Positions 1-9,162 of a DNA stretch of 64,000 nucleotides are shown in pieces. Location: contig CAWCAT010000020.1 of NCBI GenBank assembly GCA_963793625.1, forward strand, positions 434,001 to 498,000. Direction: 5' to 3'. The notes beneath the pieces were generated by a model. That model saw only the letters and a program-made list of their open reading frames with translations, made no database searches and was not told the origin of the DNA. Origin of the DNA: G963668605 sp963793625 (lineage in GTDB: Bacteria > Acidobacteriota > Terriglobia > Bryobacterales > Bryobacteraceae). Within the stretch, counting starts at the first letter, position 1. Each line of letters starts with the position of its first letter. The position numbers and the translations under genes were made by a program.

Positions 1-153
1 AGCCAAATCTTCGCCCGCCAAAATTCGGCGCCGCAACTCAGCCACGGCAAGCCGGATTTCATTCACCACCAGACCGCGAGGGTAGCGTGCCAGCAGGTCC
101 GCCACACGCAGCAACACTGCATCGACCGATGGCAAATCGCTCAGCTTCGACAT
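1..153 (-). CDS. selA: SelA-like PLP enzyme, N-terminal part (cut by window edge)
   Basis: Only the first 51 codons are inside the window. The reading begins MSKLSDLPSVDAVLLRV and continues with a helix of the form YPRGLVVNEIR...LRRRILAGE. This resembles the N-terminal domain of L-seryl-tRNA(Sec) selenium transferase (LPSVDxLL, then a conserved Arg-rich helix), which converts seryl-tRNA(Sec) to selenocysteinyl-tRNA. SelA-like lyases outside selenium metabolism share this domain, so the substrate is open. The ATG (153-151) overlaps the TAA of the upstream alcohol dehydrogenase by one base (TAATG), suggesting translational coupling. The catalytic lysine region lies outside the window. Confidence 0.55.
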   Translation of the reverse strand, partial: MSKLSDLPSVDAVLLRVADLLARYPRGLVVNEIRLAVAELRRRILAGEDLA

Positions 154-1190
154 TAATGACTCAATGACAACACGAGCTTGCCGACACCGTCGTCATAGCG
201 TTCCAACGTTTCAAACGCGCCCTGAATACCGTCCAGCGGAATCGTGTGAGTCAGCATCGGAGCGAAGCGCGCAAAATTTTCTTTCATCATGCGCAGCGCG
301 ATATCGGTCTCATGATTCGAACGGCGCACCGTGTACAGCGCGAGTTCCTTTCGTCGAATCACATGAATTTCCAGCTCTGCTTTGACCTCTGAAGGAATGC
401 CCGTATAGACCACGCGGCCCGCATTGCGCGTAATGTGAAGGCAGAGATTCATGGAGCCCCCCTTCGTCGCGCAGTCAATTGCGCAATCGACGCCGCGCTT
501 GCCAGTTTCCTTCTCGAAGAACTTGCGAACGTTGACCTGCGTCGGATCCACAGCCGCATCTGCCCCCATCTGCAGCGCGAGTTCGCGCCGATGCGCGACG
601 GGTTCGATCGACCACACGCGGCCCGCGCCCGACAATTTCGCAACGGCGGCCGTAAGCAAACCGATCGGTCCCGCGCCGAACACGGCGACCGTATCGCCGA
701 TCGTAATCTGCGCGAACTGCATCGAGTGCAGCACAATCGCGAGCGGCTCAAACGTAGTGCCTTCCGCGAAGCTCAAGCCCTCTGGCAAAGCAATCAGGTT
801 GTGCGCCGGCAGGTTTACGAACTCGCGAAAATACCCCGGATCGCCGGGCTGGCTAAGGAAACGCAGATTCTCGCAGACGTTGTGCCGGCCGCTGCGGCAG
901 TACTCGCAGTGATAGCAATAGATCGCTGGCTCGAGCACCGCTTTGTCGCCCGGTTGCCACCCACTAACGCCCGCGCCAGTCTGCAACACAACGCCCGTTG
1001 GCTCATGGCCGAGCACCATGGGGAACACACTCGGCGAGTCGCCCACCGAACCTTCGACAAAATTGTGCAAATCAGAACCGCAGACGCCAACGGCGGCCAC
1101 GCGTACCTGTACTTCGCCCGCAGCGGGCGCATTGATCTGGCCTTCGGTCAAACGAAAGCTATGAGGAGCAATCAGTTCTGCAACGCGCAT
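153..1190 (-). CDS. Zinc-dependent alcohol dehydrogenase (MDR family)
   Basis: 345-residue medium-chain dehydrogenase/reductase, full length for the family. Catalytic zinc ligands are visible as C37 (GVCGSD), H62-E63 (LGHEP) and E148; the structural zinc site is the C92/C95/C98/C106 cluster. The NAD(P) Rossmann motif GAGPIG is at 172-177. Closest in layout to sorbitol, threonine or galactitol dehydrogenases, which oxidise a secondary alcohol; the true substrate cannot be read from the sequence. It is cotranscribed with, and overlaps by one base, the selA-like gene downstream. No clear Shine-Dalgarno precedes ATG 1190. The frame is intact. Confidence 0.88.
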   Translation of the reverse strand: MRVAELIAPHSFRLTEGQINAPAAGEVQVRVAAVGVCGSDLHNFVEGSVGDSPSVFPMVLGHEPTGVVLQTGAGVSGWQPGDKAVLEPAIYCYHCEYCRSGRHNVCENLRFLSQPGDPGYFREFVNLPAHNLIALPEGLSFAEGTTFEPLAIVLHSMQFAQITIGDTVAVFGAGPIGLLTAAVAKLSGAGRVWSIEPVAHRRELALQMGADAAVDPTQVNVRKFFEKETGKRGVDCAIDCATKGGSMNLCLHITRNAGRVVYTGIPSEVKAELEIHVIRRKELALYTVRRSNHETDIALRMMKENFARFAPMLTHTIPLDGIQGAFETLERYDDGVGKLVLSLSH

Positions 1191-1325
1191 TTATTTGACT
1201 GTGACAGACTGCGCCGATTTGTTCAAGACGGGCGAACAGGCACAACTCCGTACCACTAACCCCGCCCGCCGAGAGAGGTAATCTTTTCTGTAGGCTTATT
1301 CGCATTGCTTTTCCAGAAATCATTT

Positions 1326-1346
1326 TGTGACATTAATCGCGAAATG
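1326..1346 (+). repeat. Shared promoter-proximal motif, copy 1
   Basis: GTGACATTAATCGCGAAAT-type sequence lying about 30 nt before the TTG start at 1378. A second copy with one substitution sits at 3861-3881, 15 nt before the TTG start at 3896. Its placement before two same-strand genes suggests a common 5' regulatory element or small dispersed repeat; function is unknown. Confidence 0.45.
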
Positions 1347-1377
1347 CAAGCGAATAATCTTGTAACACAAGGATAGA

Positions 1378-3048
1378 TTGCCACCCATTCCTACCGACCA
1401 ACGAAGCTGTACCCCAAGCCTGGCGCTCCACCTGCCCCGCATCGCATGGATCGAACTTACCTCGAAGTGCCCGGTTAATTGCGTCTTTTGCTCCCGAAAA
1501 TCGATCCGTGGTGCCGGCGAGCACATGCCCTTCGATCTATACACAAGGTTACTCTCCGAACTGGAGCGCCCCTCGATTCTGCGCCTGAGTTACTCCGGCG
1601 AGTCAGGCCATTATCCCCGACTAATGGAAGCGCTCGACCTCGCGAAAGCGACGGGCGCCCGCGTGGAATTGGTCACCGCCCTGGTCTCCGTTCCGAAGGA
1701 CATCGTAAGGATGATGGCCCAGCGACTCGACCGCATCACCGTTTCCGTCCACACCACCGAAGATAATGAGTTCCGCCGCATATATCGCTACGGGTCCTTC
1801 GACGGATTTGCGCGAAGGCTGGACATCGTCGATCAGGTGCGCCGGGAGCGCGGCGAGCCGAAGCTCGACTTCTGCTTTGTCGCGATGGATTCCAATCTCT
1901 CATCGCTCGACGGTGTTGTCCGGCTTGCGCGTGACCGTTACGTCAGTGATGTCTTCGTTCAACCCGTCATGCGGCGTGAAGAGTTTGAGTATGCTTTCCC
2001 GGAGTTGGACGGTGAAGGCAAACATCACGAACCCTTTGCCGCGGCACTGCACGGTGCCGTCGATACGGCGCAGTCGCGATACTCAGGCGTGAACGTGCGG
2101 ATCGTACACCCGGAACTGGAGAACGCCGCCGCCAATTCCGGAGAGATTATTCAATGCTCCGAAGATCCGTGGCAGACCCTCCATGTCATGTCCAACGGCG
2201 ATGTGATCTCCTGCGGCTGGCGGCAAGCCCGTCCCCTCGGGAATCTTCATTCGGAGTCGCTCCTTGAAATCTGGAAAGGGCAGGCCTACGAAACCTTTCG
2301 AAGCGCTCACCGCGAGGCTCGCGATCCAATCTGTCGCCGCTGCGCTTTCAAAAAGTCGTATACAGCGGAGCCCCTCGAAAGGCGCATTACCGAACAGAAT
2401 TTGCCATCCCGTCAGATGCCGGCTGGCTGGCTTGGGCAGGATGCTGCTGGAATGCTGTGGGCCGGCTCGGACGCTGTCCTCGAACTTCCTGGAAACTCGT
2501 CCGCTCTTCACCTGATCGGGGGCCTGCCGCCGGGTTCGGCGCGGAACCCAAACACTCTGACGATTACGGTCGGAGGAACTCAGATCTCCACTATAGAGAA
2601 CCGCTCGGAAGACCATCTGCTTCACTTCGATCGTGTGCTCCGCCTGCCAATAAACAGCATCGATTTCACCCGTGTGATCGAGTTCCGCACCCGTCACGAG
2701 TACGTTCCCCGTGATCATGGTCATAGCGGAGATCGCCGCCGCCTTGGCTTCTGCCTGAAGCTTGCGGAGTGCGTCGAAGAAGCAGACGGACAGCCGGATT
2801 GCTACTGGGCACTCGGCCTCGATCCCGAATGCCGCAGGCTTCTCAACCGCTTGCGCGCGGCGCTCGTGCTAACTGACGCTGTGGCTCCCGTGGTTCGGCT
2901 CTTTACAAAACAGCGCTCCAGCTCGCCAGCGCGGCCCGGCCAGGGATCACGATCATCATCCCTGAACGCGGCAGCCCGGACATGCTTAACGAATGTCTGG
3001 GGTCGGTGGAGATGGCCGGCCGCCGTTGGCCGGAACCGCTTCAGGTAA
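1378..3048 (+). CDS. Radical SAM / SPASM-like protein
   Basis: Starts at TTG 1378 with AAGGA a few bases upstream. The radical SAM cluster motif CPVNCVFC is at residues 31-38 (C31, C35, C38), followed by a TIM-barrel-type region. A SPASM/twitch-like tail has cysteines near residues 259, 281, 318 and 321 (IQCSEDP, ISCGWR, CRRC), expected to hold auxiliary Fe-S clusters. The frame stays open to 3048, but its last 50 residues are Ser/Arg-rich and do not look coding; from about 2877 the plausible coding frame is that of the next ORF. The product may therefore be a fusion with the downstream glycosyltransferase, interrupted by a one-base shift near 2875-2890. Substrate unknown. Confidence 0.75.
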   Translation: MPPIPTDQRSCTPSLALHLPRIAWIELTSKCPVNCVFCSRKSIRGAGEHMPFDLYTRLLSELERPSILRLSYSGESGHYPRLMEALDLAKATGARVELVTALVSVPKDIVRMMAQRLDRITVSVHTTEDNEFRRIYRYGSFDGFARRLDIVDQVRRERGEPKLDFCFVAMDSNLSSLDGVVRLARDRYVSDVFVQPVMRREEFEYAFPELDGEGKHHEPFAAALHGAVDTAQSRYSGVNVRIVHPELENAAANSGEIIQCSEDPWQTLHVMSNGDVISCGWRQARPLGNLHSESLLEIWKGQAYETFRSAHREARDPICRRCAFKKSYTAEPLERRITEQNLPSRQMPAGWLGQDAAGMLWAGSDAVLELPGNSSALHLIGGLPPGSARNPNTLTITVGGTQISTIENRSEDHLLHFDRVLRLPINSIDFTRVIEFRTRHEYVPRDHGHSGDRRRLGFCLKLAECVEEADGQPDCYWALGLDPECRRLLNRLRAALVLTDAVAPVVRLFTKQRSSSPARPGQGSRSSSLNAAARTCLTNVWGRWRWPAAVGRNRFR

Positions 3049-3827
3049 TCGTAGTAGCCAACGGAATCCAGGACGAAGAATATACGCCAATCCGCTCCCG
3101 GCGGCCTTGGGTCGAATTCCTCTGTCACACCGAACCGCTGACATTTTGCGGTGCGATACGTGCAGGTCTGCAGCGGGCACGCCACGACTGGGTTTACCTG
3201 TTGAACAATGACATGATCCTGGAGCCCGGCGCGCTTGAGGCTTTCGTTGCCGAACGCAACGGCGCCGTCTTTGCTCTGGCCTCGCGAATCACACTCGCCG
3301 ACCAGGGCCTGCTTCCGTATGAGACAAATTGGACATCCTGCCGCGTGCGCGAAGAATTGATCGAGATCTTTCACGCCGCGCCTCCGGAGGGTCCGGGGCC
3401 ATTTGAGATTCTGTTCGGCGGCGGCGGATGCACTCTGTTCAGACGGTCTCTGTTGGAGCGCTATATTGGCCGCGATGATCCCTATGCGCCGTTTTATTTC
3501 GAGGATCTCGACTGGGCCACCCGTGGCTGGCAGGAAGGCTTCAAGAGCTTGCTGTGCGCGAAGAGCGTAGCCATCCACCGCCATCGCGCCACCATTAACC
3601 GCTTCTACGGCCCTTCGGAAGCGCAGCGCATCTTCGACAGGAACCAGCTCCAATATCAACTCCGTCACATCATCGAAGGTGTTTCGCGCGACGCCGTTCT
3701 GCGCAGAATCGGAGAGAGCGGCCCGCAGACGGTTCACGATCTCACCGGCTGGCGCACGATCCTCTCAATTGCCCTGGCCCGCCTCGCAAGCTGCACTCGC
3801 ACCAGGAAGACCATGCTCCGCCCTTAA
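2982..3827 (+). CDS. Family 2 glycosyltransferase (5' end unresolved)
   Basis: GT-A type glycosyltransferase. The metal-binding NND is at residues 75-77 counted from ATG 2982 and the acceptor-side ED at 174-175 (FYFEDLDW). The nucleotide-binding first strand ITIIIPERG is encoded in the same frame before ATG 2982, back to a TGA at 2874-2876, and no ATG, GTG or TTG exists in that stretch. So 2982 is unlikely to be the true N-terminus. Either the protein is the C-terminal half of the radical SAM gene, separated by a one-base indel, or a start was lost. Probable role: transfer of a sugar to a peptide, lipid or cell-surface polymer, coupled to the SPASM enzyme; inferred from linkage only. Confidence 0.72.
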   Translation: MLNECLGSVEMAGRRWPEPLQVIVVANGIQDEEYTPIRSRRPWVEFLCHTEPLTFCGAIRAGLQRARHDWVYLLNNDMILEPGALEAFVAERNGAVFALASRITLADQGLLPYETNWTSCRVREELIEIFHAAPPEGPGPFEILFGGGGCTLFRRSLLERYIGRDDPYAPFYFEDLDWATRGWQEGFKSLLCAKSVAIHRHRATINRFYGPSEAQRIFDRNQLQYQLRHIIEGVSRDAVLRRIGESGPQTVHDLTGWRTILSIALARLASCTRTRKTMLRP

Positions 3828-3860
3828 CAATTCCGGGAACCATTCCGCGGTTCCGGTGTC

Positions 3861-3881
3861 TGTGACATTGATCGCGAAATG
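3861..3881 (+). repeat. Shared promoter-proximal motif, copy 2
   Basis: 20 of 21 bases agree with 1326-1346 (the single change is A to G at the tenth base). It lies just after an imperfect hairpin (about 3834-3856, CCGG-GAAC pairing with GTTCCGG) that follows the glycosyltransferase stop, and directly before the small exported protein gene at 3896. Confidence 0.45.
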
Positions 3882-3895
3882 GAAAGGAATGTTAC

Positions 3896-4259
3896 TTGAG
3901 ACTACTCTTACTGTTGTTAGCGGCAGTCACGCTCCTGCATTCTGCTGATATTTCCGGTAAATGGACTGGCACCTCGGAATTTGTCAATCGGGACGGGCAA
4001 GCCCGCAGTGGGCCCATCTCGCTGACGCTTAAGCAGAGCGGCGAAGAAGTGACGGGTACCGCGGGTCCATCGGCTGAGCGCCAGCAGGAGATCCGAAAAG
4101 GCAAGGTCATTGCAGACAAACTAACGTTCGAAGATTCCGGACAGTTCAGGTTACGCTGCCGTGGAGTTGACGGCTGGCGAAGGTACGCTCAAGGGTCAGG
4201 CAAAATTCCATCGCGAATATGGCGTAATCACGATGAAGCTTGAACTCAAACGTGAGTAA
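3896..4259 (+). pseudogene. Small exported protein, frameshifted
   Basis: TTG start at 3896 preceded by GGAAAGGA. A signal peptide (RLLLLLLAAVTLLHSA) leads into a beta-rich domain (ISGKWTGTSEF... ISLTLKQSGEEVTGT...) typical of small acidobacterial exported proteins of unknown function. The frame as given ends at 4243 with an implausible Arg-rich tail. One base off, from about 4131, the sequence reads VELTAGEGTLKGQAKF then REYGVITMKLELKRE and stops at 4259, which fits the expected C-terminus. One extra base near 4130-4140 explains this. Sequencing error and true frameshift cannot be separated here. Confidence 0.6.
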
Positions 4260-4273
4260 GTTCTTTTTTCCGG

Positions 4274-5407
4274 TTATTCGCTAACCGATTTCCCTTGTGC
4301 CCGACGCAGTGCTTCCGTGGATGTTACGCCTTCGCTGCGCCAGGCATACTCGCGGAGTCCATCGATCGCAGTCCACGTCGGGTGATAGCGTGCATAAGGA
4401 TCGTCGCTTCCGGGATCGCCCCAACTCCCGTCGGGGTTCTGGCGGGACAGGATAAAGTCCATGCCGGTCCGGATCAACGGGTCGGCTTCTGACAGGCCGA
4501 AGGATTTCAGCGTGTCCAGGAATTCGCCGGTGGTTTCCGGGTCTTCTGTGTCGATAGTTTCCTTCAAATTCGCGCGCAGGAATTCGAACTCGTACGGGAG
4601 CCACTCTGGCCTGAGTCGGAATCGATTGTAGCCGTTCAACGCGTAGATGACGTGCGTGACGCTGTATGCGATGTTCGACCAGTCCTGGTTCCCGCCTGCC
4701 TCGCGACCCCGGTACGGCCGCATCTTCGGCAGCCATTGTGTGACATCCTCCATGCTGCAACCGAGTCGAACACCGTAGCTGTCGCCGGAGTAAACGGTCA
4801 CGAGTGCATCCAACAGCACGGCGTAGCGACTCTTCATCGGTAGAGTGGAACCGCAACTCCCGCAAACACGAATTCTGCGGTGGTTGTATTTTCGGCATTT
4901 CCTGCAACGCTCGGGGATGTCGCTGGGCGGGGGCTCTCGTTGTGGATCGAATTCGAGGTAGTCCTCCGCGCAGTACCGCCGGGCTGCTCGAACAAGATCG
5001 TGCTTCATCCTATCGTCAGCAACCCCGAGGCGGCTCGCCGCATAACTTCCGGCCACAAGGATCGCGATCTCATCGGCACTCGCATTTTCCGGGACCGATG
5101 GGTTTTCGATGCGCCATTGGCGCGCGCGCTCTTGTCCCATTCTTTCAGCGCGGCAGCTTAACTCACGGTCGGATGACGTGGCTGCAATGCCGTAGAAGCA
5201 CCAAAGATAGTCGTGTCCATATTGTTCAAAATTCTTGGGATTAGTAGCCGTAGCGTAGATGAACCGGAGCCCGCGGCGAATCGCCTCGTCGCGATCGAAG
5301 CGAGGGGCGACTGGCCCGACCGGACGACTTACATTTCCTGGCGACACCGACAGGCTCAGCGCCAGCCATATGAGAGAAGAGGCCGAAAGCCAAAGTAAGT
5401 GCTTCAT
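4274..5407 (-). CDS. Exported alpha/alpha-toroid-like protein with internal zinc ribbon
   Basis: The frame opens at 5461 but ATG 5407 (MKHLLWLSASSLIWLALS) gives a normal signal peptide and is preferred. The C-terminal half has the terpenoid-cyclase/prenyltransferase toroid signature QNPDGSWG and repeated amphipathic helices. In the middle lies a four-cysteine zinc ribbon (CRKCRKYN... VCGSCGS) inserted into the helical fold. No cyclase catalytic DXDD is visible, so an enzymatic role is unsupported; a substrate-binding or structural periplasmic role is possible. The convergent neighbour ends at 4259. Function unknown. Confidence 0.7.
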   Translation of the reverse strand: MKHLLWLSASSLIWLALSLSVSPGNVSRPVGPVAPRFDRDEAIRRGLRFIYATATNPKNFEQYGHDYLWCFYGIAATSSDRELSCRAERMGQERARQWRIENPSVPENASADEIAILVAGSYAASRLGVADDRMKHDLVRAARRYCAEDYLEFDPQREPPPSDIPERCRKCRKYNHRRIRVCGSCGSTLPMKSRYAVLLDALVTVYSGDSYGVRLGCSMEDVTQWLPKMRPYRGREAGGNQDWSNIAYSVTHVIYALNGYNRFRLRPEWLPYEFEFLRANLKETIDTEDPETTGEFLDTLKSFGLSEADPLIRTGMDFILSRQNPDGSWGDPGSDDPYARYHPTWTAIDGLREYAWRSEGVTSTEALRRAQGKSVSE

Positions 5408-5521
5408 CGGGAAGGCCACGCCGGCCCGGAGACAATATACCAGAACGAAGCGGCATGACATCGCAACGAAGCGACGGCAAGGAAACGCTCACTCACGGTT
5501 GTTTACTCGTTTCCTCGGCTT

Positions 5522-7042
5522 TCACTCCGGCTCACTACCGATTGCCATCTCCAGCCAGTCCAATTCCTCTTCCACCAGATGAAAGGCATCGTCGCCGATC
5601 TCGTCGTTGGCACGCATCGCGAGAACAGCTTGGCGGGCCGCCTGAAGGGCCGCGCGATGGATTTCGCCGTGCCGGAGCGCTTCGGCGTCTCCTCCTTCGC
5701 GGTAGCCCGGGTGCCAGGCGCATTGTGAACTCCTCCCGGATTGCATCCGCAACTGGCGATCGGTCGTGCTCGAACGGCTCGAGTCCTGCGCGTAACGCGC
5801 GTTCACGCGCCGCACTCAGTTCGCGGCCGACCGGATCATCGTCATGCAAATCGAGCGCGCGCAAGAGAGGCTTGAGCGTCAGTCCCTGGATCACCAGCGT
5901 GCCGAGGACGACAGAGAACGCGGTCAGCACGATCAGGTCGCGATACGGAAACCCGATGGGAGCGCCAATGCCGCAGCGAGAGAGACAATGCCGCGCATGC
6001 CCACGAGATGATCAAGCCGCTCCGACGGTCGGCCGCAGCATCGGCCGTGGCGGATGAAACCGCGCCGCGGTGCCGCCATCTGACGACCGCATTGAAGGAC
6101 ATGTGCCAGGCGAGGCGCACGACATCACGGTCAGAGGACCGCGCCCGCGACGGCGACGTATCGCCCGCGGTCCGTGCGTCCAGGCTCTCGAGAATCGGCC
6201 GAATCTGCAGGCCGATGAAGATGAACGCCAGATGTTCAGCGCGAAAACGACCGTCTCCCACACGGCATAGTCGGGATGCGTATCCGTGCGGGAGTTCGCT
6301 CGGGCGCCGTCCGCGCCACGGCATGGCGTAGCACACCATCGTCAGCACACCGGAGAGGCCAAGCGTTCGGCGAGGATCCACACGCCGAAGGTGCTGACGA
6401 ACTGAAGAATGATGGCGGTCGGCACATGCTGCACACGATCCATCAAGCGAGGACGAGCCAGCCGAGCGCCCTGCCACCAGGCTGCCGGCCACCGCGAGCA
6501 GGAAAGCTGGCGCAACGTGCGAAGGAAAACCGTTCGCGCGACGGCTCCTACGGCGAGCCGATAGATCAGGAGCGCGCTCGCGTCATTCAGCAGGCTCTCG
6601 CCTTCGAGGATCGTCAGGATGCGATGGGGCGGCCGCAGCGGGCGGAGCACGGCGGTCGCGGCAGCGGCGTCGGGTGGAGCGACGACGGCGCCGAGCGCAA
6701 TCGCGGCCGCCCAGGGCATCTCGGGCACCAGCGTGCGAGCGACGAGGGCGACGGCGGCGGTTGTCAATCCGACCGCAAACACAACCAGGCCCGTGACCGG
6801 CGCCCAGTTGTCCTTGAGATCTCTCGGCGACGCGTCGTACGCCGCATCGAGCAGCACGGGCGCGACGAAAAGCGCCAGCGCGAGCTCAGGAGGTACCGTG
6901 AACGAGGGCGCGCCCGGCAGAAACGCGAGCAGCGCACCGCCGAGCGCCAGGAATACCGGATAAGGTGCTCCGACGCGGCGCGCCAGCGCCGCCAGGATCA
7001 CGGCCGCGAGGACCAGACCAGGAGTACCTCGAGTTCCCTCAT
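5522..7042 (-). pseudogene. CPA1-type Na+/H+ antiporter, multiply frameshifted
   Basis: Similarity runs through at least five frames. Start ATG 7042 (MRELEVLLV), then GLVLAAVILAALARRVG, the long hydrophobic stretch with the CPA1 signature LEGESLLNDASALL, then FVSTFGVWILAERL, GLSGVLTMVCYAM, EHLAFIFIGLQIR, VLTAFSVVLGTLVIQGLTL, and the cytoplasmic tail ending MAIGSEPE at 5522. The assembled product would be about 500 residues, the usual length of NhaP/YjcE-like proton-exchanging carriers of the inner membrane. Breaks lie near 7015, 6500, 6360, 6250, 6000 and 5720. So many breaks with no loss of sequence content argue for consensus errors or very recent decay. Confidence 0.75.
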
Positions 7043-7101
7043 ATCGTCATGAGCGTAGCGTTTCCTGCGAGATGGAGTGCGAAAGTGCTTGCCTCGTGGC
7101 T

Positions 7102-8163
7102 TTACTCAGATCTGAGAGAAGCCATATCGATGGAGAAGCGGTACTTCACATCAGACTTGAGCAGTCTCTCGTAGGCTTCGTTGACCTTCTGGATAGGGAT
7201 CACTTCGACATCGGCGGTGATGTTGTGCGCGCCGCAAAAGTCGAGCATTTCCTGCGTCTCGGGGATGCCGCCGATCAGTGAGCCGGAGAGGCTGCGGCGG
7301 CCGAAGATGAGGCCGAAGGCGGAGACGCCCAGAGGCTTCGCGGGAGCGCCGACCAGGGTGAGATTGCCGTCGACGGCCGAGCAGGTTGATATAGGCGTTG
7401 ATGTCGTGATCGGCGGAGACGGCGTCGAGGATGAAGTCGAAACTGCCCGCGTGCTTCTGCATCTCGTTGGCATTGCGGGAGACGACGACTTCGTCGGCGC
7501 CGAGCCGGAGCGCGTCTTCCTTCTTGCCGGGCGAGGTGGTGAAGACAACCACGTGCGCGCCGAGCGCATGCGCGAACTTCACGCCCATGTGGCCCAGCCC
7601 GCCGAGACCGACCACGCCAACCTTCTTGCCTTTGGTGACGCCCCAGTGGCGCATAGGCGAGTATGTGGTGATCCCGGCGCACAGGAGCGGCGCGGCTCCC
7701 GGCGAGATCGAGGTTGGAAGGGACGCGCAGGACGAAGCGTTCATCGACGACGATGCTATCGGAGTAGCCGCCGTAAGTGACGCCTCCGAGGTGCTTGTCA
7801 GGGGAGTTGTAGGTGAGGGTCAGGTTCGGGCAGAACTGCTCAAGCCCGGCCTTGCACTGGGGGCAGGTGCGGTCCGAGTCGACCAGGCAGCCGACGGCGG
7901 CGAGGTCGCCCGGCTTGAACTTGGTAACTGCCGAGCCGACCTTGGTGACACGCCCGACGATCTCATGGCCTGGGACAATCGGGTAGACCGTGGGCATGAA
8001 CTCGCTCCACTCGTTGCGGACCGAATGAAGATCGGAGTGGCAGATGCCGCAGAACAGAATTTCGATCTGCACGTCGTGTTCGGTTGGATCGCGACGCGGG
8101 ATTGTCGTGCGAGGCAAGCGGCGATGTCGCACTGGCAGCGGAGTAAGCTTTTGCGTTGTACAT
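7102..8163 (-). pseudogene. NAD(P)-dependent zinc alcohol dehydrogenase (YahK/CAD-like), frameshifted
   Basis: Start ATG 8163 (MYNAKAYSAASATSPLA). The next frame gives the catalytic zinc region FCGICHSDLH and PGHEIVGRV, and the structural zinc CPQCKAGLEQFC. A third frame carries the Rossmann motif GLGGLGHMGVKFA, and the last frame ends FSIDMASLRSE at 7102. The order and spacing match the YahK/cinnamyl-alcohol-dehydrogenase group, NADPH-dependent aldehyde reductases of about 350 residues. Breaks near 8110, 7700 and 7385. Neighbouring redox genes on the same strand (7.1-11.1 kb) suggest a shared aldehyde/carbonyl detoxification role, an inference. Confidence 0.75.
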
Positions 8164-8190
8164 GATTTGGCTCCCGTATTTCCTTTTAGG

Positions 8191-9130
8191 TTAGGCTTTC
8201 TTCTTCCAGTACTCCATCGTGGGTCCGGTATGCACGCCCGCGCCGACGACGGCTCGCTTCCGGACATCCGCCATCTCTTCAGGGGTCATCTTCCTGAAGT
8301 TCTGGACGGTCCGGATGTTGTCTTCCATCTGTCCCTGCGTGCCCGCGCCGCAGATGGCCACGTGCACGCCTGGCAGGCTCAGCACGTACCGCAGGCATTC
8401 GGTGGGGCTGAGCGATCTCAGCAGGTACGCCTTGCCGAAAACCTTGATCGCCTGGATGCCCACGCCGCGCTCGATCGCCACAGGCAGAGCCGTCTTCTCG
8501 AAGCTCAGATAGGCGTGGTCCGCCGCGTGAACCGGCATCATCACCGTGTCCCACTTGTCGTACGCCTTCAGCAGCGCCGCGTGGACCTCGGGGTCGTAAG
8601 TGGCCGGTGAACCCGATGAAGCGGCACTTGCCGGCCTTCTTCGCCGCCTCGAACGCCTCCATCGCCCCGCCGGGACGCGAGGATCTTGTCGATGTCGTCC
8701 TGGTTCTGGACGGCGTGCACCTGCCAGAGGTCGACATAGTCGGTCTTCAGCAGGCGGAGAGAGGTCTCCAGCTCCTGCTCCGCTTCCTTCGCCGTGCGCT
8801 TGACGGTCTTGGTGGTGAGAAAGACGTTCTTCCGGACGCCCTGCAGACCGATGCCGTAAGCTTCTTCGGAGCGCCCGTCCCAGTAAGGCGCGCGCAGTCG
8901 AAGTAGGTCACGCCGAGGTCATATACCCTGCGGACGTGCGCCGCCGCAGCCTGAACATCCGGATGGAGATCCATCCGGGCTCCGCCCTGTGCGATGACGC
9001 TCACCTTAACGCCTGTCTTGCCAAAGGTCGTGGTGGGAATGTCACCAGCCTTCACTTTCTGAGGCGCCGCGAATGCGCCGGTGATGGATACACCCGCAAA
9101 TGCGCCCCCTACGAACGATCGTCTTTTCAT
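8191..9130 (-). pseudogene. Tat-exported aldo/keto reductase, frameshifted
   Basis: Start ATG 9130 with a twin-arginine-like leader (MKRRSFVGGAFAGVSITGAF). Frame 1 has the AKR N-terminus (TTTFGKTGVKVSVIAQGG... GVTYFDCAR). Later frames give GKCRFIGFTGH and the C-terminal VAICGAGTQGQMEDN and TPEEMADVRKR, ending YWKKKA at 8191. Together these make a complete AKR barrel of roughly 310 residues with an export signal. Breaks near 8890, 8680 and 8600. Such exported AKRs are common in acidobacteria; the substrate is unknown. Convergent with nothing; downstream of the cupin fusion gene on the same strand. Confidence 0.72.
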
Positions 9131-9162
9131 CGAGCCCTCCTGTTTACAGAAATCATCGGTCG

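Noticed and set aside
435..1259. Long plus-strand ORF opposite the alcohol dehydrogenase
   Set aside because: Arg/His-rich translation without motifs; shadow of the minus-strand gene.
2982..3827. Programmed ribosomal frameshift between the radical SAM and GT2 ORFs
   Set aside because: No slippery heptamer and similar breaks occur throughout the contig; consensus error is simpler.
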